This document shows, one piece after another, positions 1-9,540 of a stretch of DNA of 64,000 bases. Source of the stretch: Malaya genurostris (Eukaryota > Arthropoda > Insecta > Diptera > Culicidae); assembly GCF_030247185.1 (NCBI RefSeq), contig NC_080571.1:33344753-33408752 (forward strand), written 5' to 3'. The notes beneath the pieces are model-generated. The model worked only from the letters and a program-made list of their open reading frames with translations, ran no database searches and was not told where the DNA came from. Numbering within the stretch: position 1 is the stretch's first letter; every line of letters begins with the position of its first letter. The position numbers and the translations under genes were made by a program.

Positions 1-1331
1 ATTAGAAATGGTTTTGGCAGTTGATCAATAAGGTTGGTCAGTTTGTCTCCAAAGTCACTGACATCCTGGGGTACATATATTGAAACTACTGTGCATTTTA
101 TCGGGTATGTAATTTGGGAGGCTATTGCTAACAAGTCGGTGTTGAGGTGGATTTGTCCTATTATCATATCGGCTCTGATTGCTAGTGCGACAGTTTGGTA
201 GATGTTAGCTCCTCTGGTCATCTTCCAGAGGTAACGGTACCCGAACCAGGAGGAAGGATTCGTATTGTCTTTGATATGTGTCTCTTGGATAGCAAGGCAA
301 ATTGGAGCGAGGCAGGCAATTGTTTGTTGGAGGTCACCGATGTTTGTTCTGAGTCCGTTTGTATTCCATTGCAAAGCCAGTATGCAGTTTTTTTCCCGAG
401 GGTTTGAGCTGTGGGTGGTTGATCTGTTGCTCCGAGGAGGGCTATTACTGTTACTCAACTCGCTGGGTCTAGCGGACAACCCTCCTAGAGCCTCTCGACC
501 AAGCGTGGTTGGTTGAGGGGATAGCGAGGGGCCCGCTGTAGTAATATAGTCCGTTAAGGGTATCTGGCTCTCCGGTACGTCAGTTGCCATTAGGTGATTA
601 TAAGAGCGGTATTTATTAGTCGGATTTCGGTCCGGTGATGTCCAATTTGGCAAGCAGGGGGTACCCGGTTTTCCGGCACCAGCGTGATTGGTCAATTCAT
701 TGATAATTTCAGACGTTGTTGAATGCCAGGAGCAGCCTGGAACAGGGCTTAAAATGCGGTTGGACAGAGGTGCCAGAGCTTGATGTAGTATCGTGTTAGC
801 TGTGCGATTTTCTCCCTCGAGCCCTCGCGTCAGAGGGTATCTAGGAGATGACCGATTAACGACGGGTGTTGTTTGGCGTTGGTGATCTGTCGCTTTGTCT
901 ATAGGATTCGAGGTCGAATTTCGGTGGCATATCGTAGTGATTTTTTGGTGATCCGGATGACGAGTGGCTATGTCTGCAGCTGTCTCGGCGGTCGACGAGG
1001 TAGCAGAGAAAATCTCACATTCCGACATCGGTAGGTTGATGTTTTTCCACTGGCCTGACGGAAAATTGATAGGGAAAGTGTGTGTTTGATCAAAGTTAGC
1101 TGTTGTGATACTCGCCTGGGTACAACCCAGGGACCCTACGCCGACAGCCGCCGGGGGTGCATCGGAAAACTCCGGAACTTCCCCGGTCGGGGCCGGCGAG
1201 GGTGTGGGGTTAGATGGTGTCTCGTGGTCGAATGTTGTGTGACTAAGCAGGGTTTTCATGTAGGTTTCGTTGTCATAAGCAATTCCGGGTGAGGGCTGGT
1301 TTGTTTTGCTTGTGGTCTTGTTAGGTTCCAT
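1..1331 (-). CDS. Non-LTR retrotransposon ORF2, N-terminal part (endonuclease), cut by window edge
   Basis: Reading the minus strand, an ATG directly follows the ORF1 stop and the frame stays open to base 1 (about 443 codons checked by hand). The first ~300 residues are rich in Ser, Thr, Pro and Asn with no recognised domain. From about residue 312 the apurinic-endonuclease-like domain of non-LTR elements begins: ILALQWNTNGL, then CLAIQETHIK (catalytic Glu region), then the strand TVVSIYVPQD. The fold lies before the reverse transcriptase in this family and nicks the target DNA. The RT would lie outside the window. The Q-W-N motif and ORF1 type suggest the I/LOA group rather than Jockey, but the clade cannot be fixed without the RT. 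The ORF is in the same frame as ORF1, separated only by TAA. Confidence 0.85.
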   Translation of the reverse strand, partial: MEPNKTTSKTNQPSPGIAYDNETYMKTLLSHTTFDHETPSNPTPSPAPTGEVPEFSDAPPAAVGVGSLGCTQASITTANFDQTHTFPINFPSGQWKNINLPMSECEIFSATSSTAETAADIATRHPDHQKITTICHRNSTSNPIDKATDHQRQTTPVVNRSSPRYPLTRGLEGENRTANTILHQALAPLSNRILSPVPGCSWHSTTSEIINELTNHAGAGKPGTPCLPNWTSPDRNPTNKYRSYNHLMATDVPESQIPLTDYITTAGPSLSPQPTTLGREALGGLSARPSELSNSNSPPRSNRSTTHSSNPREKNCILALQWNTNGLRTNIGDLQQTIACLAPICLAIQETHIKDNTNPSSWFGYRYLWKMTRGANIYQTVALAIRADMIIGQIHLNTDLLAIASQITYPIKCTVVSIYVPQDVSDFGDKLTNLIDQLPKPFL

Positions 1332-2858
1332 TTAGTCTGAGACGTCTAGTGGAGTATATTCTTGTTCACCAGTTCGTTGCTCTAGTGTGCCTATGGGTCC
1401 TACTGAGATGGGTCGGGTCATCATAACAGATCTTGTTTTACTGCGCGATTGTCTGGACGGTCCGGTATCATTATCTTTTCTGATTGGGCTTCTGGATTTG
1501 TCGGTTCTGCTGCCAGGTTGCTTATTTTTTTTACTATTGCGAGTTTGGTGTTGCATGCTTTCGGTTGTTGCTTGGTTAGATGCTATCTGCGTGTTGTTTT
1601 TTGGGCTCACTTCAGTTGGTTGTTTGTTGGTTAGTGGTACTGAATCAATCTGTGTGTTTTTCTTGAGGGTGTCGGTATGTATGTTTTGTTTCGATAGGGA
1701 AGTGAAGGCTTTGCGTAGCGCTATCATTCCACTGAGTACTTCGAGGTGTTGTGATTTTGCTTCAGCAAGTTGCGTCTTCAGTTGTTGTATCAGGGTGTCC
1801 TTTTCTTTATCAGCTTTTTGGTATTCGCGGAGTTTGGTGATTTCTTCTCGTAGGAGGTTTATTGTGCGATCTTTTTCATCTCTATTCGAGTCGAGGCGAT
1901 TTTTGACGGTATCAGCATAGCTAGGCTCGCTCGTGTTATTTTTGAAAAAGGCTCTTGCTTCCGAAAAAGATATATTCTTGGTGACTTTCAGTTTGATTAT
2001 TTCTTCTTCTTTCATATAAGCTGGGCATTTGCGGTAACGTGTTGGGTGATTGCCACTACAATTCCCACATTTGCTGGGTGCATTGCAGGGGTTTTCTTTG
2101 TTTGATGTGTGAGTGCCGCTACAGTTTAGGCAGGCTGGTGGCTGGGAGCAGGAGCGACTACCGTGCCCAAATTTACCACAGTTGTAGCATAAGAGGGGGT
2201 ATGGTTAATACTGTCGAACAGCAGTTCTTATCAAACCTATATAAATGTGTTCCGGCAAAAAGGAGCCTGAGAATGATAGAATAGCTAGAGGTGTGTTTCT
2301 TTGATTACCGTCCACCGTCTTGGTTATTCTCCGTACTGCAACAACATTTTGGCTGTTCAATTTTCTAACCAATTCTTCACTACTTAAATTTTTTGTGTCG
2401 ATATCAAAAATAATTCCCTGTACTATATTAAGAGTCGGGTGAGGTATAACCTCAATGGCTTGTCCGTTGATGAGTGTTTTCATGGCAATCAACGCATTGT
2501 ACACTTTTTTTGAGGTTGTACGTAGAACATACCGCGTGCCACCGGCTTCTTTAGATGCCGTAATAACCTTTGTCGGGTCGGTTCCAAGCACCGCTTCAAC
2601 CGATTGGTGAATTATAAATGGGTTGCTAGGCAAGCACTGTTCTCCGATGTCGTTGGTTGCTTTCATTAGTAGCGTCTGCTTATCTATTGTGTCGCCGGTA
2701 TTCAGGTACGGGGGAAGGGTGTGGCTGGAGGTTGGTAAAACGCTTCCATCTGGGGGATCGGGATGGCGCCCCATGGTCTCGAGTGAGACCGTTCTTGCGG
2801 GTGCTCTGACACTGAGCTTTACGCGATGTTTGTTCCGAGAAAGACGCACTATCCACAA
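1332..2858 (-). pseudogene. Non-LTR retrotransposon ORF1 (gag-like), one in-frame stop
   Basis: One minus-strand frame of 508 codons before its terminal stop is interrupted by a single TAA at 2205-2207 (codon 218). Both halves (2205-2858 and 1332-2015) are in the same frame. Just after the stop come three zinc knuckles (about 2190-2020): CYNCGKFGHGSRSC, CLNCSGTHTSNKENPC and CGNCSGNHPTRYRKC. A charged heptad-like stretch follows (about 1700-1880 bp, RDEKDRTINLLREEI onward), probably a coiled coil, then a basic Ser/Arg tail. ORF1 proteins of this type bind element RNA in a ribonucleoprotein particle. The start may be the ATG at 2858 or the later one at 2774. The stop makes this copy non-autonomous unless read through. 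Confidence 0.85.
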
Positions 2859-3000
2859 AGGTTTACAGATCGAGTTGAAAATTATAGAGACAAATCAAGT
2901 TGTCGCTTTTCTACCTGCTTGAGACGCTATCACGCACACAAGGAAAGAGCGAAAGACTAAAAAAACGGACCGAACGCGCCGAGTGTTCGATACGAACTGG
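2859..3000 (-). other. Probable 5' UTR of the minus-strand non-LTR element
   Basis: The sequence upstream of ORF1 is GC-richer than the flanking AT-rich DNA up to about 2995, with a run of pyrimidine/GC blocks such as GCGCGTTCGGTCCG on the minus strand. The change in composition near 2995 is the likely 5' end. No target duplication can be tested because the 3' end lies outside the window. Confidence 0.35.
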
Positions 3001-4253
3001 AACAAATATTGTTTTTGTTTGGTTATACAGTAATTTTGATTTAAATCAAACAGAGCTGATTGTTTAAGTTGAAGGAAGTAATTTCTTTGAAACGCTCATA
3101 TTCTAGCTTGGAATCAGGCATAAATCAAATTTTAAAATCTACTAACTAATTTGTTATGATGGAATGAGCAGTTGGGTGCTCGATCAACCCGATTGACAGT
3201 GACATTATAAATGTCATTGAACATTCGCTCATTTTATGAATGTGTTGGTGTATATGTTAGGCGACTTACCATTTCACTACACTCCAGCTAGAGGAATGGA
3301 TGATACTAAAGTAGGTCGTTTTGTTAATTCCAGCGAATTTCAACAGTTTATGCTGGAATTCTAAGAAAAACTGGTTATTTACTAGTTCTGTATATCCGAA
3401 AATCTTGAAGATTTGAATTTATATTTTCAATTATATAATGTTTTTATTTAAAAATAAACTGAAAATCAGCACGAAAACGTACAAAATCGGATAAGAATTG
3501 ACAATTCAGTCCGCATCTTCTCGCTTAATTCCGACAGATTTCCGAATCAGCCGGTTGTAGGTGAAATTCATTCGGAATCGGATGTTGCACTGGAGTCGGA
3601 ATTAATTCGGAATTTATTATGATTTCCACATGAAATTCCGAATTTCTCGCCGATTCGGAATTCATTCGGATCTGATAATGTGGGAGTCTGCGAACGGAAC
3701 GTAATAGTAAATTCCCGTAATATTTAGAGATAAACACAATATTGAACAGTTATCATCCAATATGTCTCTATGTTCTCTCGATTCACACAGATTCGCCCAA
3801 AATACAGAAAACTCACAACCGATAGTCCATCTTGGAAGGGATCATCGATAAATTTGCTTACCCAACCAACCCAAATAACCCAAAAACCGTTTTATGTAGT
3901 GGATTGATCCTACACGTACGCTGTTATGTTGTACTTGATGTTTTCATACTCTACGTAGTGAATGTTGTTGTTGTCTTTAGTAAATTTAATTGTTTTACTC
4001 TCCTTCTGCAGCTGAATGTAGATTATGCTATTCGTTTTATTTAGTTGTAGCATTTGAACCCGTTTTAAACCCACATTAATTTGCTCCATAAGCAAAGTTT
4101 AGATTTCTACAGATAATCGAAAATGATCGTCTTATTGTTCACACCCAATATTGTACTTTATATCAGAATTCATTTCGTTCAGGCAATATAGAACAATAGA
4201 TTTTAGTCCGAGGAAACAAAATCAGGTGAATGCGGTAAATGGGGAAGCAATAG
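3001..4253. other. No gene seen; AT-rich spacer
   Basis: No convincing coding region. At about 3510-3690 the motif ATTCGGAAT and close variants recur seven or more times, giving a weakly repetitive patch. The rest is unremarkable AT-rich DNA. Confidence 0.5.
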
Positions 4254-4845
4254 GAGCCAAGGATGGCTTTTATCGTATCAAAGAATGCTCACTCGCAACT
4301 CTTCCACGATTAAATCAGTGCCATCAAAGAGAATCGGAAATCATCGCAACAACAAAAAACCGGCATGGTACATTTAACATAGAATAGACACTAGTGCGAG
4401 AGCGAATTTCTCTCGGTGAACCGTCTGAGAATCAACGGCTAGCATGCTGCTGTGGGGATTCTCTCTGAAGCAACAAACGGTCGCTTATTCTTGTTTCGCG
4501 ATCCGATTCTGTATGGGCAGTGGATGATTGTGATAGAATCATTTTACTATTGCCGCTTATTCTAACTATGTGCTTATAACCTTTGTATATTTTGTGTCTA
4601 TGAAAATGTATGTGAATGCTCCACACAAGGTGTAGAAGAGATACGAAATAATAACTAAAAATTACACAAATTATAAAATAAATGATAATTGTAAATATAA
4701 TATTAATAAATCCTAATTTAAATCACAATACGCTATTTGATTAATTAATTCATTACGACATTTATGATTGCCGCTTGAAGTAGCAAACATCGCGTTCCCC
4801 ATATTACGGCTCATCACTTGTGGCATTTCTAGCAGCAAAGAACAA

Positions 4846-4915
4846 CCAATGGCAGAGCGAGCGTTCTGATAACCTTCCTATAAAACTAGAAGGGCAACCT
4901 CAACCAGCTCATTCG
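4846..4915 (+). promoter_or_regulatory. LTR core promoter: CCAAT, TATA box and initiator
   Basis: CCAAT at 4846-4850, TATAAAAC at 4879-4886 and the initiator TCATTC at 4909-4914. With the A at 4911 as +1, TATA starts at -32 and CCAAT lies near -65. The initiator fits the arthropod consensus TCAKTY. Because the Jockey element inserted at 4916, transcription from this promoter would run straight into its 5' UTR. AGACG at +28 to +32 (4938-4942) fits the DPE consensus RGWYV, but it belongs to the Jockey element. Confidence 0.55.
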
Positions 4916-5010
4916 TCATCTAACACTCGATGTGGATAGACGAATAACCTACTACGACTAATTTCGATTTTGTTTTATTTTTTATTCGCAGTTGTCTACC
5001 TACCCAAGCT

Positions 5011-6168
5011 ATGGGTAAAAACCGCCATAGATCCGAGAAGGATCCAAAGGATGCTAAGCGTCTGAAGCCAAGTGATGTACAGGTAAACGACCGTTTGCTG
5101 AGTAAAAACCAATATGCTGATCTGCCAGTAGATGTCGAAGAGGAACTGCAGAAGAAGGAAAAAATACCGCCTTTCTACCTGAAGGGCTTCCCACCAACTC
5201 TACGCTCGGATTTCAGCACACTGATCAGCAAAGGACTACAGGCAACAATCCGTTTATGTACTGAAGGCTACAAAATAACTGTTCCGGCTTTGAACCACTA
5301 CAAAGGAGTGGAATGCTATCTGAAGCAGACAAAAGCGGAATACTTCACACACGATATTGCCGCCAACAAACCTATGAAGGTTGTACTTCGAGGACTACCC
5401 GACATGATGGAAGCCGAACTAAAGCAGGCACTGTCGGAGGCTGGACTAAAGCCTTTGATGGTGTTTAAAATGAAGCGACATAATACGGACAAAAAGTTTA
5501 GAGATCAACTGTACCTGATTCATCTGGAGAAGGGCTCCATCACCATGAGTCAACTGAAAACGATTAAATCATTGTTTCACATAATCATCGAATGGCAAAA
5601 GTATAAACCGGTACATCGGGATGTCACACAGTGCACGAACTGTTTGAACTACGGCCATGGAGCGAGGAATTGCCACATGAAAAGTCGGTGCGGGAAATGT
5701 GCCGAACCACACAATACCAACGATTGCTTACTAGATGACATCGCTGTAAAATGTGTGAACTGTGATGGCGACCATCCATCTACTAGCAAATCGTGTCCCA
5801 AACGTGCTGAGTTCACAAAAATTCGACAACAGGCGTCCCGCAAACAATCAACGCGCAAGAATGTTCCACAGAAGGATGAAGTTAATTTCCCACGGCTCCC
5901 ACCGAAGAAGGATATTCCGAATTTGCCGCCACTTCCTCGCAGCAATCCAAAAGATTCAGCCGCTGGATCACAAAAAGAATCTTCCTCAAAAATCCCTCCT
6001 GGATGGGGCAATAATCAACCACAAGCAAAGGATGACTCTGGTGATTTATTTTCTGCAGAACAACTGATCGTCATTTTTGAAACAATGACAACAAAACTAC
6101 GAAACTGCAGAACGCGGTTAGATCAAATCAACGCCTTAGGCAAATTCATCATCGAATATGCAAAATAA
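5011..6168 (+). CDS. Jockey ORF1 (gag-like nucleic-acid-binding protein)
   Basis: This 385-residue protein is intact. It has a basic N-terminus, then a PRE_C2HC-type domain (about residues 50-205, including YLIHLEKG and the KYKPVHRDVTQC join), then three zinc knuckles from about residue 208: CTNCLNYGHGARNC, CGKCAEPHNTNDC and CVNCDGDHPSTSKSC. A Pro/Lys-rich linker and a short helical tail follow. In Jockey elements ORF1 packages element RNA. The start is the first ATG of the frame. The end overlaps ORF2 by 11 nt (ATGCAAAATAA). Confidence 0.9.
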   Translation: MGKNRHRSEKDPKDAKRLKPSDVQVNDRLLSKNQYADLPVDVEEELQKKEKIPPFYLKGFPPTLRSDFSTLISKGLQATIRLCTEGYKITVPALNHYKGVECYLKQTKAEYFTHDIAANKPMKVVLRGLPDMMEAELKQALSEAGLKPLMVFKMKRHNTDKKFRDQLYLIHLEKGSITMSQLKTIKSLFHIIIEWQKYKPVHRDVTQCTNCLNYGHGARNCHMKSRCGKCAEPHNTNDCLLDDIAVKCVNCDGDHPSTSKSCPKRAEFTKIRQQASRKQSTRKNVPQKDEVNFPRLPPKKDIPNLPPLPRSNPKDSAAGSQKESSSKIPPGWGNNQPQAKDDSGDLFSAEQLIVIFETMTTKLRNCRTRLDQINALGKFIIEYAK

Positions 6169-8728
6169 TGTGTTGGTTATAGTAAATTGGAATGCTTGCT
6201 CACTCAGGAGCAAAACTGCTGAATTGTCCGACTTTCTTCAAGAGAAGAATGCCGATATTGCTATTTTAACTGAAACTTATCTTAAACCTGAAATTTCTAT
6301 TTTTATTTCCAATTACAGGATTCACAGGCTCGACAGGACAACTTCCAGAGGAGGGGGAGTTGCCATTGCCGTTAAACGATCCATTCAGCACAGGCTTCTG
6401 TCAGCCTTTAAATTGCAACTCATAGAAGCCATCGGAATTGAGATTACAACGACGATGGGACCCATCATCATCATTGCAGCGTACTGCCCCAAACAAACCA
6501 ATCTTCGAGATGGTACGTGTGCATCATTGAAGCGAGATCTGGCTATGCTCACTCGACGACAGAACAAATTCATCATTGCTGGGGACCTGAACGCACGGCA
6601 TGAGCTGTGGGGAAACAGAAGACAGAATCGAAACGGATTCGTACTTGCCGAAGATTACGAAGCTGGACAATACAACATCTTCGCTCCGGATCAACCAACG
6701 CGACTTTCCAGATCGGGAGTTCATTCCATTTTGGATATATTCATCAGCAACATCGCCATAGACAGCTCTCCGGTTGTCTTCTACGAGCTCTCTTCTGACC
6801 ACTTTCCAGTAATATTGACGTTGGGATCTTCACCAGAAACAGTGCCTATTCAACCACGGAGGAACTATTGTCGCACCGATTGGGTCCAATTTCAACAAAT
6901 CGCCGACCAACTTATTAATATCAATGTTCCACTAGATTCCCCGATGGAAATCGATGCGGCCCTATCTTCCTTCCAGCATTCAATCACAGTCGCTCGTGAT
7001 AGGACGGTTCCAGTACAACATATGCCGAGTTCCTCTCTTCAAATCGACAGTGTCACCAAGAAACTCATCCGACTTCGGAATATCTACCGGAGGCAGTATC
7101 AACGAACTGGCATCCTAGATAGGAAGACTACTTATAACAACTTAACTAGGATAATCCAGGAAAGGATATCTGAGCTTCGCAACATGAACTTCCAGCAAAA
7201 GCTTCGAGAAATTCTCCCACATTCAAAGCCCTTCTGGTCCTTAACGAAGGTGCTTAAGAAAAAACCGAAGCCTATTCCTCATCTGATGTCACCCCAGGAC
7301 GCAGCTGAAGGAATACCTTTAATCACACCAGTAGAGAAGGCAAATGCGCTAGGCCAGCAGTTTGTGTGTTCTCACAATTTAGGACTCAACATTGTTAGTC
7401 CATATGAAAGAGCCGTTGCTGATAGCGTAGCTGAGGTTGACCAATCAGACAGCTTGGTTCCTGAGGAAAGTAGAGTCACTGCGAATGAGCTGATGGCTTT
7501 TGTGAAAAAATCCAAAAATATGAAGGCCCCCGGTTTCGACAACACATTCAACATTGAGCTGAAACATTTGAGTATTCGCTCATTTGTCTTCTTAGCTAAA
7601 ATTTTTAACAGGTGCTGGGAACTTGGTTACTTCCCTTCAATGTGGAAGTTAGCTAAAGTTATCCCAGTTTTGAAACCGGGGAAAGATCCTTCCCTTTCCA
7701 AGAGCTATCGGCCCATCAGCTTACTCTCTGCCCTATCCAAGCTGTTTGAAAAGTCAATACAAAGGCGAATTCTTGCTTTCGCAGATGAACAGGATATATT
7801 TCTGGAAGAACAGTTTGGGTTCCGAAAAGGAAGATCCACCATCCACCAACTCACAAGGGTTAACAACGTTATCCAGCAAAACAAATCAGTGTCCAAAACG
7901 ACTGCCATGGCAATATTGGATATTGAAAAGGCATTCGATAATGTGTGGCTCGATGGTCTGGTGTTTAAACTGCATCGGTATAATTTTCCCATGTATCTTA
8001 TTAAAATTATCAAAAATTATCTTGCAGATAGAGCATTCCAGGTCTCTCTGAATAATGCACTTTCAGAAAGATTTACTATTCCTGCTGGTGTACCCCAGGG
8101 AAGTATCCTAGGTCCCATTCTATACAACATTTTTACATCAGACATCCCACCTCTTCCGGGTGGTGGTGTTCTGTCAAAATTTGCTGATGATACTGCCATT
8201 GTTTACAAAGGTCGTGTCATTAATGCTCTGAAGAATAAACTACAGACAGGTCTGGACGCTTTAACGGAATATTTTACAAGCTGGAAAATTGTGATCAATG
8301 CAGCAAAAACTCAGGTCATCTTGTTTCCACATTCAAGATCTCCAAAACTTGTTCCATCAAACGAATGCAGAATACGATTCGGTGATGAGGTCATTCAATG
8401 GTCCGATGAAGTTATCTATCTAGGACTCACCTTTGACAGACATCTGATATTCAGGTCACATGTTGACAAAATCGTTCAAAAATGCAGCATACTCATTAGG
8501 TCTCTGTATCCGCTGATTTGTAGAACATCTAAACTGTGCCTGAAGAGTCAGATTGCTGTCTATAAACAAATCATCTACCCCGCAATTGAATACGCAGTCC
8601 CTGTTTGGCGGGGCTGTGCACGAACACACAAACTTAGGCTTCAACGCATTCAAAGTAAGATCTTAAAGATGATTCTAAATCTACCCCCTTGGACAAGGAC
8701 TAGTGAAGTACATGAGATTGAAATTTGA
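6158..8728 (+). CDS. Jockey ORF2: endonuclease and reverse transcriptase, C-terminus damaged
   Basis: Frame of 856 residues. The endonuclease domain (about 5-225) shows VNWNACSL, ILTETYLKP (Glu40), IIAGDLNARHE (Asp143/Asn145), SILDIFIS and ELSSDHFPV (Asp214/His215). The RT (about 490-760) shows KVIPVLKPGKDPSLSKSYRP, AILDIEKAFDNVW, GVPQGSILGPILYN and KFADDTA (FADD near 674-677). These are the residues for target-primed reverse transcription. The frame ends early after RTSEVHEIEI. In the next frame KFEERCSISEIQIIQNLY aligns without gaps to the end of the second Jockey element in this window (KFRQKSMQSSIESIRSLY), so a deletion of about 44 bp has shifted the frame near 8715. Confidence 0.88.
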   Translation: MQNNVLVIVNWNACSLRSKTAELSDFLQEKNADIAILTETYLKPEISIFISNYRIHRLDRTTSRGGGVAIAVKRSIQHRLLSAFKLQLIEAIGIEITTTMGPIIIIAAYCPKQTNLRDGTCASLKRDLAMLTRRQNKFIIAGDLNARHELWGNRRQNRNGFVLAEDYEAGQYNIFAPDQPTRLSRSGVHSILDIFISNIAIDSSPVVFYELSSDHFPVILTLGSSPETVPIQPRRNYCRTDWVQFQQIADQLININVPLDSPMEIDAALSSFQHSITVARDRTVPVQHMPSSSLQIDSVTKKLIRLRNIYRRQYQRTGILDRKTTYNNLTRIIQERISELRNMNFQQKLREILPHSKPFWSLTKVLKKKPKPIPHLMSPQDAAEGIPLITPVEKANALGQQFVCSHNLGLNIVSPYERAVADSVAEVDQSDSLVPEESRVTANELMAFVKKSKNMKAPGFDNTFNIELKHLSIRSFVFLAKIFNRCWELGYFPSMWKLAKVIPVLKPGKDPSLSKSYRPISLLSALSKLFEKSIQRRILAFADEQDIFLEEQFGFRKGRSTIHQLTRVNNVIQQNKSVSKTTAMAILDIEKAFDNVWLDGLVFKLHRYNFPMYLIKIIKNYLADRAFQVSLNNALSERFTIPAGVPQGSILGPILYNIFTSDIPPLPGGGVLSKFADDTAIVYKGRVINALKNKLQTGLDALTEYFTSWKIVINAAKTQVILFPHSRSPKLVPSNECRIRFGDEVIQWSDEVIYLGLTFDRHLIFRSHVDKIVQKCSILIRSLYPLICRTSKLCLKSQIAVYKQIIYPAIEYAVPVWRGCARTHKLRLQRIQSKILKMILNLPPWTRTSEVHEIEI

Positions 8729-9540
8729 AGAGAGGTGCTCAATCTCTGAAATACAAATAATTCAAAATTTGTACGTATTAGGTTAGGGATAGTTATAAGT
8801 AGGTAGACATTTTATAAATAATTAAAATAAATATTATGATTAAACATTAGTATGTAAAACAAGAGTTGATGTTGATGTAATACACAAAAATAAGATTAAT
8901 AAACAGATATTTATGCAAAAAAAAATTATGCTCAACCAGCTCATTCGATATTCGGACGCCGTGACGATCAGAAGCAGGTAGCAGCCACAAAAAAAAACGA
9001 AGCGAGTTCTGGAAGAGAGAGCCCTCTTATTAAAGCAGCGCAATCTCAACCAGCTCATTCGTATTTCGGTCACCGTGACGACAGGTAGCAGCAAAACCAG
9101 CACTAACTTCTGAGGACGCCGTGACGATTAGCACCAACCAAGGACACCCACCGAGGGCCAAACGACGCACAGACACAACATGGCCAATCACGACACAAGG
9201 GTTTTGAAATATTGCTACCTAGTATGAGAATCATCAAGTCGAATCATCGATTCAATTTTCTGCGATAATTGTCAACTTGCGATTCTCTCTTGGTAAATTC
9301 CACACAGCGGCGATCATTATCAGACTGAAATTTTTTTTAAGGGCCATGAAATACTCAGAGTATGAAGTGGAGCGAAGAAATGTAGAAAAATTCTCTCAAG
9401 GTTCATGCATTGAGAGACTCGAATTCTTGTAGCATCTTCTACCGGATTGAAAATGTTGTATACAATGTAGATAAAAATCGAGCAGCTTCTGTCAAATTTT
9501 CAGCAATCACCAACACTGAGGTCATCACATCATAACAGCA

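Larger units (their letters stand above)
4916..8930 (+). mobile_element. Jockey-clade non-LTR retrotransposon
   Basis: The element is about 4.0 kb with a 95-nt 5' UTR, ORF1, ORF2 and a 3' UTR ending in AATAAA (8898-8903) and nine A residues (8917-8925). The 17-mer CTCAACCAGCTCATTCG flanks it at 4899-4915 and 8931-8947. Sequence to the left (4840-4898) resembles the sequence before a second LTR unit at 9045, so the 17-mer is best read as a target duplication inside an LTR repeat unit. It lacks an intact ORF2 C-terminus. Confidence 0.75.
4631..9195 (+). mobile_element. Solo LTR (533 bp) split by a Jockey element
   Basis: With the Jockey insertion (4916-8930) and one copy of its 17-bp duplication removed, 4631-4915 joins 8948-9195 to give 533 bp. 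It begins TGTAGAAGAG, ends ATCACGACA and is flanked by CAAGG on both sides (4626-4630, 9196-9200). That is the TG...CA plus 5-bp duplication signature of an LTR element reduced to one LTR. It contains two tandem units of about 114 bp, each with a TATA-like box and the 17-mer CTCAACCAGCTCATTCG. No gag-pol sequence is present. The parent family (Gypsy or BEL/Pao type) was not identified. Confidence 0.65.
4254..9540 (+). mobile_element. Nested stack: 0.7-kb repeat copy A interrupted by a solo LTR that is itself interrupted by a Jockey element
   Basis: 4254-4630 and 9201-9540 are the two halves of one dispersed repeat whose uninterrupted inverted twin lies at 49519-50225. The twin reads CTCCACACAAGGGTTTTT at the join, which gives the empty site. 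Everything from 4631 to 9195 is therefore inserted, with CAAGG duplicated on both sides (ACACAAGG at 4623-4630 and 9193-9200). No terminal inverted repeats of the 0.7-kb repeat were recognised. One end near 49519/9540 carries CAGTGTTGGTGATTGCTG. Confidence 0.8.

Noticed and set aside
1387..1920. 177-codon plus-strand frame
   Set aside because: Antisense shadow of retrotransposon ORF1.
5649..6011. 120-codon minus-strand frame
   Set aside because: Antisense shadow of Jockey ORF1.
4631..9195. Single non-LTR insertion explaining the whole 4.56-kb block
   Set aside because: The A tail ends at 8925, 270 bp before the outer duplication, and a second (17-bp) duplication sits right after it, so two insertions fit better.
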